Source: Gambelia wislizenii
Lineage: Eukaryota; Chordata; Lepidosauria; Squamata; Crotaphytidae
Assembly: GCA_030847615.1 (NCBI GenBank)
Contig: JAUMIR010000005.1
Location: forward strand, 243,636,645 to 243,700,644
Reading direction: 5' to 3'
DNA length: 64,000 nt
A program made the position numbers and the translations under genes. Below the pieces are notes generated by a model. The model was not told the DNA's origin. It saw only the letters and a list, made by a program, of their open reading frames with translations, and made no database searches. This document shows, piece by piece, positions 32,063-43,228 of this stretch (positions within the stretch are counted from its first letter, which is position 1; each line of letters starts with the position of its first letter).

Positions 32063-32780
32063 AAGAACTACTATATTCTGGATCTGATTAAAGACCTCTT
32101 TAATCTCCCAAAAAACTTTATACAGAAGATAACCAGTTGCCTATGGGAAACTCATCAGAAGGAAACATGAATAAAACTGTGTATTTAATGTTTTGGCATG
32201 CCAAAGTAGGTCAACAAAGACCTAAACACTGGCTGTGTCATGCAAGCCAAATGGTTCATGAATGCCTTGATCAATTTTTTGCACATGTTCTGAACATAAT
32301 TAGCAGCAAGAATGTGTCTTTGAACCATAAAGTGGGAAAGTGCCATGGAAATATAAAATATTCCTTTCTGCTGGACTAAGGAAGAATATTTAAAGATAAG
32401 TCAACACCTGCATTATTCTGCCTCGGAAAATATCACAATTAATTATATACCTTAGAAATAAGAAGTTATCACTTAACTTTCTGTCTGATTATGAAATGAT
32501 ACAGAACAAATATAGCAGCCAAGAAGTGAGTTTTTAAATTGTTTTGTGTTATAGGACTAATAACTTTATATTTCATTGTTTTGTGGCTCTTCTTACACAA
32601 TAATGTTGTAATTTAACACTCCAGCATAAGATGAGGATAATGTATTTTAAATCAATTTTACTTCTTGTTTTAAATTCATATCAATCAGATTTGTTTCTCT
32701 AAATGTTTGGCTAATGTGTTGTTTTACTCTATTTAAACATCATTTTTAAAACCAAGAATCACTGGTCTCTACTTTAATTA
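32063..32780. other. AT-rich stretch without recognised genes
   Basis: No coding domain was found. It may belong to an old DNA element whose end is the GATTTAAA cluster at its left. Confidence 0.4.
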
Positions 32781-33120
32781 AAAGTAGGGTGATGGATGAA
32801 GCGGGTTGGACAACGATTTGAGTGTGGCTGGCGAAAAACTTGGCTCTTGTCTGACAGGACTCATCATAGGAAATTTCTTCATTCCTATAGAGAGGCAATA
32901 TGTGCAGCAAGGAAATCCTTCTCTTCTGTACGTATTGCATCTGCAGAGTCTCACCCGGCAGAGCTGTTTAGGATGGTGAGGGAATGGACACAGGTTCCAC
33001 CTGTGCAGAACTCATTACTAAACCTGACAATGGCCTACTGTGATGCATTTAACAACTTCTTTGCAGATAAAATCTCTCAGATAAGAGCCGACTTGGGTTG
33101 TAGCAGATTCGATTGAGGAG

Positions 33121-34002
33121 GTGTCCAGTAACTCTGTTGATGAGGTTATACTGGATCAATTTCAATCTGTAAGTACTGATGATCTGGACAAGCTCCTTGA
33201 TAGAGTGAGGAAGACTACCTGCACTCTTGGCCCTTGCCCTTCGTGGCTGGTCGTCCAGGAGGGTGATGCCTTGAGAATGTTCCTTAGGGACATCATCAAT
33301 GCATCCCTTAGGAAAGGTCATACTCCATCTCGCTTGAAGGAAGCGGTGTTTAGACCGCTCCTAAAAAGACCTTCCCTTGGCCCTCTGGATATGAAGTATA
33401 GGCCAGTCTCCTTATTACCTTTTTTGAGCAAGGTGATCGAGAGGGCAGTTGCTCTCCAACTCCAAGCTGTCTTGGAAGAAACCGATTATCTAGATCCATT
33501 TCAAATTGGCTTTAAGGCGAGATTCAGAGTTGAGACTGCCATGGTTGCCTTGGCTGATAACCTTCACCTGAATATCGACAGGGGTAGTGGGACCCTGTTG
33601 GTGCTACTGGATCTCTCAGCAGCCTTTGACACAATAGATCATGACATCCTCTTGGATTGTCTGAGAGAGTTAGGAACTGGAGGCACTGCACTGCAGTGGT
33701 TCTGTTCCTTCCTCTCTGGCAGATTCCAGAGGGTGATGCTCAGGGACAGTTGCTCTGCAAGGAAAGAGCTTAATTGTGGTGTCCCACAAGGTGCCATCCT
33801 GTCCACGATGCTATTCAATATATACATGAAGCCGCTGGGAGAGATCACCCGGAGGCATGGGGCGGGGTGTTATCAGTACGCTGATGACACCCAGATATAT
33901 TTCTCCATGTCTCGGTCTTCAGCTCTGACTTCAGATGGTATCTCTTCTCTTAATGATTGTCTTAAGGCAGTAAGAAAACAGATTGAAGCTGAATCCAGAT
34001 AA
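33121..34002 (+). pseudogene. L2 ORF2 fragment: reverse transcriptase core
   Basis: A 293-codon open stretch with the RT core, including AFDTIDHD and YADD boxes. The real frame extends a little further left, up to a frameshift near 33105. No proper start codon is expected, because this is the interior of a LINE protein. Confidence 0.88.
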
Positions 34003-34666
34003 AGCGGAGATACTCACAGTAGCAGCCCCGAACCCAGGCATTGGAATACAATCTCCAGTCCTGGATGGGGTCACACTCTCCTCCAAGGACTATGTTCGCA
34101 GTCTGGGGGTGCTCCTGGACCCGTCACTCCAGATGACAAATCAGGTATATGCGATGGTCAGGAGTGCCTGTTATCAGCTTCGGCTGATATGCCAGCTGTG
34201 CCCTTTCCTGGAAGTCGGGGACCTTGAAACTGTGGTACATGCTCTAGTAACCTCCCATCATGATTTCTGTAATGCACTCTACATGGGGCTACCCTCATGC
34301 TTGGTGCAGAAACTCCAACTAGTACAGAATATGGCAGCCAGACTGGTCTTGGGTACATCTAGAAGAGACCATATAACACTGATCTTAAGATCACTCCACT
34401 GGCTGCCCATTAGTTTCTGGGCCCAGTACAAGGTGTTGATTATCACCTTTAAAGCTCTAAATGGCTTGGGTCCAACCTATCTTCGGGACCTCCTCCTTCC
34501 ATATAATCCTCCCCGTGCACTGAGGTCCTCTGGGAGGAATTTGTTACAACCTTTAAAAACTAGGTTTTCTTCAACCTCCCGGAGGGTCTTTTCGGCTATT
34601 GCTCCCAGATTATGGAATGGCCTGCTAGATGAGATCCGTCATATTACTACCCTAAATAACTTTTAA
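33983..34666 (+). pseudogene. L2 ORF2 fragment: C-terminal region
   Basis: A 227-codon open stretch shifted by one base from the preceding RT frame. It encodes the L2-specific region after the RT palm (SLGVLLDPSLQMTNQVYAM, VVHALVTSHHDFCNALYMGL, RSLHWLPISFWAQYKVLI, NGLGPTYLRDLLLPYNPPRA). The left-edge L2 fragment at 1-415 shares these motifs. Confidence 0.88.
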
Positions 34667-35082
34667 AAAGCTCTTAAGACAGATCTCTTGCAGCAGGCCT
34701 TTCCTGAATAGATACCTGGCCATCAAAAAAAGGAAATCTAGCTTGTCCCAATCTCGCCACAGCCACTGTCCATTGTTTATTTATTTTTATTTTTATTTTA
34801 TTTTCATTTTCATATTTTTAAAGTATGTTTTAATTCTTAAATTATTTAATTGTGGGTCTGGATGCACATTTTAATTGTTGTAAGCCGCGTTTTGTAGCGG
34901 GGCGGGATATAAATAAATTATTATTATTATTACTGTTATTGGTAACCCATCTGGAAGAATTTTTGAACATGATTTATGTCTTTTACATTTTGATAGCAAA
35001 AGTGGGAAAGATACTCCACAATTAAAAAGGAGACATCTCAGGAGTTGCTAATAATTCAGTACAGTTAATCAATAAAGAAGTA

Positions 35083-35262
35083 CAAGTGGGCCCTCCTAAT
35101 TTGTGGGCTCCCAATCGTTGCATTCCATACCTAAAATGGTGACAAAGTACACACAAATCCACTTATGTGTCCATTTAAGAATATGGGGTGCAGCCATTCA
35201 CATTTTTTGCCATCTGCAGGGGGTCCCAGAGCCGAATCCCCACAGATCTGGAGGGCCCAGTG
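35083..35262. mobile_element. Tigger-like MITE
   Basis: The termini CAAGTGGGCCCTCC and GGAGGGCCCAGTG are inverted, with a TA duplication directly outside (35081 and 35263). The length is 180 bp. This is the typical form of a pogo/Tigger-type non-autonomous element. Confidence 0.8.
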
Positions 35263-35264
35263 TA

Positions 35265-38065
35265 GTTTTAATTGAAATGACATCAAACCTAATCAGGGTT
35301 CACAGAAGTTTAGGGTGCACCAGAAACATTGGTATTGTATAGCTTTACTCAGAGCATAGGATAAGGATAGCTGTTTGAATGATTTAGCTTAGGGATGGGG
35401 AAAGGGCAGCCAGTGGGTGATAAGTGAAGCCCAAGGCTGTTTTTAACCCCCAGGCCCCCCTGAACCCTGAAAAAAAATTGTTTTGGGAAAACCTTTTTTA
35501 AAACTAAACTTGTTTCACACTCTCTAACTATCTCTGTTTGGCAGGGAGAGTCCCTCTACCATACCAGTTTTCAGGTACTTTTAAAATGTCCCACTTTCTC
35601 CATTTTTCCTCAGCTTACAACTCATTGCGAGCTGAGTTCAAAATGTAACCGTAGTTTATCTGTGAAATTTTGGTGGATGGAAGGCCTCACCTGGGCCTCG
35701 CATAGCTCAACTAGGCCCCCAGACATGGTGAATTGTCCCCATGGCCCCTAGGGGCATAGAGGGGTTTTCTTTTTAGAGAAAATCCCATGAACAGACTATG
35801 CAGCCCCTTAGCACTTTTCCTGCTCTGACTTAGGTGCTGTTGCTTTGTGCTTCAGGTCAAGGTGCAAAGATCGGTCATTTTACTGTTAGGTCGACCTTGG
35901 TGTAATATTTGGGGAGAGGCTTGGTACAACTGCAGCTCCATTGGTGCAGCCCAGGAAGTTTGTACTGAACAATCGGCCTCCCCACATAAAGCTGGCAGTG
36001 AATGCTTTACGGCTGATGGAGGCAATGTCAATTGCCTACTCTGTGAGAGATGTCCAGTCCAGCTCAGAGACTTGGCCCTGTTCCTGAATCCAGATTATTC
36101 TTCTGTGCAACGCCCCCCCCCCCAGGTTTTGGTTTCCCCAGCTTCTGACTGATACCCTGGCTCTGGATTGCTAATTGATTACCCACCTTCTCAGTTCCCC
36201 AAGTGAACTGTGGCATTTACTCTCCAAATAGTTTTAGCTGTTCTTGTTTTCTTTTTCTTTACTGCCATTTTCTCCTAAAGTCTGGAATAGGTTCTTTCAT
36301 TGTTAGGCAAAACATTATTTTTTCTTTTAAATTACTGATTTTGGGACATTTTTTCAGAATTTTTGCCTTAAAAAAATCTTTTTCAATATACATTGGTCCC
36401 TTTGAAAACTTTTTGCTGGACTCATCTTTAGAACTGCAACTGTACAGTGAAATTATAAATTTCATAAGTTTGTTAGATTGAAGTAGATGCTAGATCAAGT
36501 CACACTTTAATATTTGATACAATTTTCTTTATATACCATTTACTATACTTGCAATTATGCCTTCATTAGCTAATATAATTTGCTTTACTATTTCATTTCA
36601 TATTTCACCTTTGCCTTTTATGTTAATCACAGTCACATGGTTATTGCTTCAATTCTTACATTGTTGTTGTTGTTACAATTTATATTCTGTATTTTGGCAG
36701 TTTTGATCATTATCTATACAATATCATCTATATTCACTCTCTTGGCTGTTGTTTCAGTAAATGTTTAACTGTTTTATTTATTTTTTTATGGTTCTAGTTT
36801 TAATGGTCACTCTCCATATGCTCACTGGAACAAAATAAAACAGTGGTTAAAAAAAAGAAAAGAAACCATTTTTCATGTATCACTTGAAGCTATGGAAGAA
36901 TGCATGGGTTCACACATATGAGATGGTAGAGATTGATGATGGGGAACCCCCAACCAGCTTGGCCCAAGGACAGTGAAAGTAAGATCCCAGACAGGAAACT
37001 TTTCTATCACACAGAAGGCTTTAGAGCACCTGTCACAGCTATAACTTCTTTAGGTATTCTCTGGATTAGGGCACAAGTCCTATAGAGCTCACAGACCTGA
37101 CTGCATGCAAAATCTCATGGTAGAGTTATTGCTTAACTCTGTCATTCTAGTTACCTTCTCTATGTCCAACCAGTCTCATACAATTGTGTGGATAATAACT
37201 GAAAGCACGTGGAAAAAGAGTGCATGTGTGTGGTAAAAATGAACAAACGAACAGAGTACATTGTGTTGCTTCCAGCTATATATATATAAGATGACAGAAC
37301 AGGCAAAAGGTGAGTTTAAGTTCCCTTTATCTTGCACACAAAGGTTGACTCACAACTTTGCTAGTCTGTACTAAATTTTAATATTCTCAGATGGGGGGGG
37401 GAGTTTAATATTTGAAGAGTGATTTTAGTCATCAGCGTGCTTGCAGAAAGCGCGGGATATGTCCTTCCTGAATATTCGTTTGCGAAGAAAAGCCAGAGAG
37501 AGAGACTACAAATATAAATTTATGACATGCGTGAGTATTGAAAAAAATTCTTCAGCCCACAGAAATATCTTGCTCAGTGTCATATTCACAGGATTTCCTC
37601 ACTGATGGATTTTAGATGACATATTAAAGCTTTAGAGAGTTAGATAACATTCCTTTTCCTTTCTTACTGAGTTTCAATGTTTTGTTGTTATTCATACTGT
37701 GCTGTAACAGGGTTATCGTGCTGGCTTTTAATGCTGTTTTTTTTTTTTAATTTTGACATGACTGTTTTGTAGATCAATTGATGATGGAAAGAGACCAATT
37801 GTGTAGATCAATTGATGGAAAGATCGGGGTATAATTATCTTAAATCGACTAAGTAAAAAAGTCCTGAGGTTCAGTTAAGGTGAATCTGTTTTCCTCCATG
37901 CTGGAATACATACTCTGTCTTTCTGAAATTTTTCAAAACAAAATGGAGAACATACTGTGGTTTTGAACCTTGCTTCCAGATTCAGGCTCCACACAGGTGT
38001 TCTTAAATAAGCAAGTTCATCCAAAGGGTTATATACAACTCGTGGCAGAACTACACTTTGCTGCC
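35265..38065. other. Intergenic sequence, mostly unclassified
   Basis: One short remnant of the GA-tailed LINE lies at 37414-37507. The remainder is AT-rich, with poly-C and poly-T runs. Open frames at 35847 and 36203 carry no recognisable domain. Confidence 0.5.
37414..37507 (+). mobile_element. 3' end of the GA-tailed LINE, copy 2
   Basis: It contains CATCAGCGTGCTTGCAGAAA, GTCCTTCCTGAATATTCGTT and TGCGAAGAAAAGCCAGAGAG, as in the other copies. It is a strongly 5'-truncated insertion of under 100 bp. Confidence 0.75.
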
Positions 38066-38070
38066 TGAGG

Positions 38071-38282
38071 CTGCATCTGCACTGCAGAAATAATCCCGTT
38101 TGACACTGCTTTACCTGCCATGGCTATGGAATCCTGGGATTTGTAGTTTGTAGTAGTACCAGAGCTCTCTGACAAAGAAGGCTAAATATCTTACAAAACT
38201 ACAAATCCCAGAATTCCATAGCATTGAGCCATGGCAGTTAAAGCAGTGTCAGACTGGATTATTTCTGCAGTGCAGGTGCAGC
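38071..38282. mobile_element. Palindromic MITE of the GCCATGGCAGTTAAAG group
   Basis: The left arm (GCTGCATCTGCACTGCAGAA, ATAATCCCGTTTGACACTGC) is mirrored at the right (GCAGTGTCAGACTGGATTAT, TTCTGCAGTGCAGGTGCAGC). A 5-bp CTGAG occurs directly on both sides (38066-38070 and 38283-38287) and may be the target-site duplication. It carries no coding region. Confidence 0.85.
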
Positions 38283-38487
38283 CTGAGACAAAGCAGCATA
38301 TTGCTGCAGCTGCAGTCCTTGGACCAAGGTGTGCAGAAGCAAGGCGAATAGGATTGAAGCCAACAGGGGTGTTTGGCATGGGTGTGGTGGAAGAGGCAGC
38401 ATAAGGTGAGTTTGTGGCTTTTGAATTATACTTCTTCAGCCACAGAGAGTTTTTTGAGAGAGTTTGTTGGGCTAACGCTGGTGTCTT

Positions 38488-39016
38488 AGTGGACCACAAA
38501 CTGAACATGAGTCAGCAGTGTGATGCGACAGCTAAAAAAGCCAATGTGATTCTAGGCTACATCAATAGGAGTATAGTGTCTATATCAAGGGAAGCAACAG
38601 TGCCACAATTCTCCTTTGGTAAGACCTCACCTGGAATACTTGTCCAATTCTGGGCACCATAATTCAAGAGGGATATTGACAAACTGGAATGAGTCCAGGG
38701 AGGACAACCAGGATGGTGAGAGGTCTGGAAGCCATGCCCTATGAGGAGCAGCTTAGGGAGCTGGGTATGTTTAGCCTGGAGAAGAGAAGGTTGAGAGGTG
38801 GCATGATAGCTATGTTTAAATATTTGAAGGGATGTCATACTGAGGATGGAGCAATTTTGTTTTCTCCTGCTCCAGAGACAAGGACATGGATCAATTGACT
38901 CAAACAACAGGAAAAGAGTTTTTACCCCAAACATTAGGAAGAAATTCCTGATGGCAAGAGCTGTTCAACAGTGGAATACACTGCCTCATAGTGTGGTGGA
39001 GTCTCCTTCTTTCTCA
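38488..39016 (+). mobile_element. CR1 LINE fragment lacking its 3' end
   Basis: It begins with TTAGTGGACCACAAACTGAA and shows [20 protein letters not shown] and RLRGGMIAMFKYLKGCHTED in one frame. It stops after GTCTCCTTCTTTC, before the usual CR1 3' terminal block. Loss of the 3' end is unusual for a LINE insertion and implies a later deletion. Confidence 0.85.
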
Positions 39017-39205
39017 AACATTATGGCATCAGAGCTCACCCTCCATTCTGCTCTGCAACCTTGTTTTTGGCTAGAAGCAAGTAGGCTAGATTAAATGTTC
39101 CCTATCTCATCCCACTAAATGAGAAAGAATAATGCCCTCATTTCACCTTGATCTGGGAATGGCCCCTTCATAAGATGTCTGTCTTAATTTCCAAACAGGA
39201 AAGTA

Positions 39206-39432
39206 CAGTGGGCCCTTGGTATCCACGGGAGCTTGGTTCCAGCCCCCCGTGGATACCAAAAGCAGTAGATGTTCAAGTCCCATTATATACAATGGTGTAG
39301 TAAAATGGTGTTCCTTATATAAAATGGCAAAATCAAGGTTTGCTTTTTGGAATTAGTTTTTGGAAGAATATTTTCTAGCCATGGATGGTTGAATCCATGG
39401 ATGCAGAATCTGTGGATACAGAGGGCTGAGTG
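39206..39432. mobile_element. Tigger-like MITE (MER2-like)
   Basis: The left end CAGTGGGCCCTTGGTATCCA with CGTGGATACCAAAAGCAGT, and the right end GGATGCAGAATCTGTGGATA CAGAGGGCTGAGTG, are mutually inverted. The pattern is that of MER2-type Tigger elements. A TA precedes the left end; the right TA is mutated. Confidence 0.8.
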
Positions 39433-42004
39433 TGTGTTCTCTTTGTGTGTGTTTGAATGGCAAGCTTTGAGTAACTGTGGTTGATACATAATGCAAAGCA
39501 CTTAATGAGCATCTCAAGGTCTCAGATTTTGGCCAATAGATCTCAGGGCCTGGTTTCTTGGACCAGATCCTGAACTGGCAACCCTATTCGGTATATGAGG
39601 CCAAGAGTCCAATAAGTGCTGCTTCCCATCTTTGGCAGTAAAGAAAATTCAATAATAGTAAAATAAATGACTTTTATTTGGAGCCTGTTCATAACATTCA
39701 AAATCTCCTGCTGTGACATGGTTGCCTCACTCTTCCTAACGGTAGGGCCAGTTGTGCAGGACTCCTCATGAAGAGAACTGATGAGCACGTATAAAAAGCA
39801 AAAGAAAAACAGGAGACAGAGCATTGAGACATTAAACAGCTTAAAGGTCCAATTCTTTGAAGAGTATATTATACAACTCCAGAAATTTCTGAAGAAGGCC
39901 AACTTTGAAAGAGGCCAAAACACATTCAGCTTTTTAAATCAATAAAAAATAAGTAAGTGGCCATGGGGCTTACTGCACGAAGGAAGTGAAAGTGAAGCCC
40001 AATCGTAGCATGTCCCACCCAGCTATTTTCCTGTTCCAGTCCCATGGCAGATGGTGGTAAAGGCAGGTCTTTTCACTAACGGTTTTTCCAGTTAGCAAAT
40101 AGACTTGTGTTTATCACCATCCCACCCCCCCGGACCAGAACGGGAGATCAGCTGAAACATGCTGATGTCATGCGATAAGGTCAGGGTGGTGGCGCTATTA
40201 TGAGGATGCATCACCACTTCCTTCCCTCATGCGGTAAGTTCCCAGCTACTGTATCAGCCCGTGGAGCTCTGTCTCCTGTTTTACTTTTGCAGGACTCTTA
40301 ATGTCACAAGGCTCCTTCTAGTCCAGTTGTGGGAATCATGTGGCCCTCCAGATGTTGTTGGGCTACAACTCCCAGCATTCATCATCATTAGCTCTGTTGC
40401 TGATGGAAGTTGCAGTCCAACAACATCTGGAGGGCTGCACAGTTCCCAGCCCTCTCCTAGGCCAAAGCAAGGTAGGGAGAGGACAGTCTGGATGGTGAAC
40501 TGTGCTTACAAGGACAGTGCACAACTAAGTCCATGTGCATGAGCAGAACACAGATGTATTCATGCCAGATCAATTAATCCAGGAGAATGGGGATGGGGGA
40601 TATGTTCCCATGACTGTTCTCCTTTCCTGAACTGCTGTCCTTGTTTATGTGTAAAGCTTTCTGTCGAATCCCAGTACCTCATGTTTGTCCTGTGACTCCC
40701 AAGGCGGTAAGACATGTCTCTTCCTAGGCTCCCAGTCTCTGAATTTCCTGACATGAAATGTCTCCTTCCAAATCAGTTTCCCTCAGCCAGCTCCATCTCA
40801 GCTGTGTGCCTCAGGCTTTCGTTCTCTAACTGGGTCATAGCCACCTTAAGTGGCTCCTGCTGAGTGGGAGGAAGGCCTATGCCCAAGGGATGGTATATTT
40901 TGCCAAGTAGGATATACCTTCTGAGGGAAGGCCTCAGTCCAAAAATCACAGAGAGGCTCTGTGATGAGGAAGCTAGGACTTTTCTTCAAAATGAGTCATG
41001 ACACACTGATCCTAACAACAATGGGAACCAGTTGTGGAAAGGCTGAGGATGGGAAGGAGCCATGGCTATCACAGCAAGGCCTTGAACCTGAACTGCATTT
41101 GGCAATTTTTGGATTGCTCCTGTCATCTCTTTTGCTTTCTTGTAAACAATGTCTTATTTTGTCTCCTTATCACTTCCACTCCACAGCATCTCTCCTATCT
41201 ATTTCCAGATGGGACGACACATCCTATCACTCCTGTTTGGCATTATTTGTTGCTACACAGGCAAATTTCCCCAGCCATGCTCTCTAAACAAGAGCTGGCA
41301 GCTGAATCTACTTTCCTTCTCATAGGCAATACACTTTTGGAAAGGTTGACTGAGCAATGCTACTTTTTGAACTTTGTTCTGCAGAAATGTTTGGCTTCAG
41401 AGTTGACTAAATAAATGCTGGGCCACAGTAGGCATTTTTGGTTCCAGAGGCAGAAAAACCCACCTTCCACTAATTAATGGGGCACACTATCACCAGAAAT
41501 TTCACCTCACAGAAATTAGTGGGAGCATCACAAAGCTGCTATTGTTCGTTTCATAAGGAGCCTGTGGCCATTTTGCAGAGCTTTTTAAAATGGCTTATCT
41601 ATAGCAGCTGTTACATGCTTGCTGTCTTGAACTGAAAATATGATGGAGGTAAATCTAGAATAGAGATTATTTCTACTGAGAGGGAGCATAATCATTATAA
41701 AAGAGCTCTTCAGATATTGTTGATAAACTACTGTTTCCATGGTCATGCAGTTTTGTCCAGGCTGTCTGTGACTGCTGGGAACTTGAGTCCAACAACATCA
41801 AAAAGACCGCCAAGCCCTCAAGACTCCATTTTAGGGAGTAGTGCTGGCATGTGCTCTTTCAGCTTCAAGTGTGATTCACAAACAACCTGTAACAACTCAC
41901 AAAAGTTATTGCACACACAAATCAAGAAGTAACTATAACATTGTATAGATGTGTGGTGAGAAAATACTATCATAATCTAAACCAGTAATGCTGAACATCT
42001 ATGG
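39433..42004. other. Intergenic sequence with small MITE remnants
   Basis: A palindromic repeat lies at about 40325-40450 (GGCCCTCCAGATGTTGTTGG mirrored by CAACATCTGGAGGGCTGC). No gene or coding domain was recognised in the rest. Confidence 0.5.
40330..40450. mobile_element. Palindromic MITE of the CCTCCAGATGTTG group
   Basis: The left arm GTGGCCCTCCAGATGTTGTT and the right arm AACAACATCTGGAGGGCTGC are inverted around CAGCATTCATCATCATTAG. Related but decayed copies occur near 24475, 52515-52630 and 8235-8350. Confidence 0.75.
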
Positions 42005-42226
42005 AGATTTTCACACTAGACTGTTATAGTGTTACTATTCTACTTTAACTGCTCTGGCTTCCTCCTGTGGAACTCTGGGGTTTGTAGTTTAGTGAGGCCT
42101 AAGAGCTCCCTGGCTAAGAGTTGTAAATGCCCCTCCCTAAACTGCAAATCCCAAGATTCCACAGGAGGCAGCCATAGCAAATAAAGTGGAATAGTAACAT
42201 TATAACAATGTAGTGTGAAAATTTCC
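42005..42226. mobile_element. Palindromic MITE, TTTAACTGCTCTGG group
   Basis: The left GATTTTCACACTAGACTGTT and GTTACTATTCTACTTTAACT are mirrored at the right by AAATAAAGTGGAATAGTAAC and TAGTGTGAAAATTTCC. The core GTGGAACTCTGGGGTTTGTA versus CAAATCCCAAGATTCCACAG is typical of this group. Confidence 0.8.
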
Positions 42227-42293
42227 TAAGCCTATAAAAAATTATTATTCTGGCTGGAGCTGATGGGTCTTTGAAGTCCACCAACATCTAAAG

Positions 42294-42480
42294 CAGTGGT
42301 TCTCAACTTGTGAGTCCCCAGATGTTGCTGGACTATAGTTCCCAGGAGCCGTCTGAGGTCTCTCCTTGACAGCCAGGTGGTCCTCCCAGTCATTAATGAG
42401 GCTATCATTGTGAGACCTTAGAGGGCTCCTGGGAACTGTAATCCATCAACATCTGGGGACCCACAGGTTGAGAACCACTG
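42294..42480. mobile_element. hAT-Charlie-like MITE with 8-bp duplication
   Basis: The ends CAGTGGTTCTCAACTTGTGA and CACAGGTTGAGAACCACTG form the inverted termini characteristic of hAT-Charlie elements. The flanks ATCTAAAG (42286-42293) and ATCTAAGA (42481-42488) are a near-perfect 8-bp target duplication, as expected for hAT. Confidence 0.88.
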
Positions 42481-42634
42481 ATCTAAGAGTTACAAGTTCT
42501 GCATCCCTGATTTAAATAGAAATATAATATATCTCCTCATGGTGGGGGGATTTGTGACCATGTGATCTGGATACCTGCTCAGTCTCCTGCTAGCTGCTGT
42601 TTGAGGGATCAATCTCTGATCTTTCTTCTCAGTA

Positions 42635-43228
42635 GGCCCGTCTAAACAGTGAAAATACCCCTCATGGAATTTGGTGGGAATCCTACCTGTCTAAACAGGA
42701 TTCAGTACCAATCCACACTATTCGGAAGGAGGGGGCCCCAAAATCGCAAAAGCAATGTGGTAAAAGCCTTCACAGATTTTCCCATACTTTTCAAAAACCG
42801 CAAGGGGGTGCGTACTCCTGCTCATTTAGATTATTGAATGACAGGGAATTCGAAGGGAAGCACAAAGCTGATTGGCTGGGTGAGAGTGGGGGTGGGGATT
42901 GCTAGCAGGGCAAGCACCTGCTGCCATGACGTTGGATTTTCGCCTTAGCGATCACTCACTAAAGCGATAAAACAGGATGAATATTTTGTTTTGTTTTTGT
43001 ATAAAATTGGAAAATTGCTCTATTGCACCAGCGCACGTAGGATGACATTTTTTAAAAAAAAAATACAGTGGTGAAGAACTAATGCGAATAAAGCACTTGC
43101 AGCTGCCATCAGAAATGTGAGGCTTATGGAGGCTTCCAAGGCCAGAAAACATGTTGCTGCTGCTGTGAGATGCCAATACTACGAGGTACCGGTACTTTGG
43201 ATTCCTCCCCCCTCATGTAGATGGGTCC
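42635..43228. mobile_element. Non-autonomous hAT-like MITE, second full copy
   Basis: The left end AGGCCCGTCTAAACAGTG and the right end (complement AAGGACCCATCTACATGA) are imperfect inverted repeats. The interior shares GCTGATTGGCTGG, GATTGCTAGCAGGGCAAGCA, GTTGGATTTTCGCCTTAGCG and AAAGCGATAAAACAGG with the intron element at 4634-5209. Confidence 0.75.

Larger units (their letters stand above)
32780..34930 (+). mobile_element. L2-type LINE, 5'-truncated, most of the reverse transcriptase present
   Basis: A 2.1-kb L2-clade copy. Frame 1 (to 33114) holds SDRTHHRKFLHSYREAICAA and YCDAFNNFFADKISQIRADL. Frame 2 (33100-34002) contains RPVSLLPFLSKVIERAVALQ, DLSAAFDTIDHDILLDCL, NCGVPQGAILSTMLFNIYMK and the catalytic QYADDTQIYFS. 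After a further frameshift, 33983-34666 contains KLNPDKAEILTVAAPNP and the C-terminal LHWLPISFWAQYKVLIITFK. The 3'UTR ends GTAAGCCGCGTTTTGTAGCG, GGATATAAATAAATTATT. The endonuclease is missing. Confidence 0.93.

Noticed and set aside
35847..36152. Cysteine-containing 101-codon frame that looked like a small secreted protein
   Set aside because: There is no signal peptide pattern, no splice context and no resemblance to a known family.
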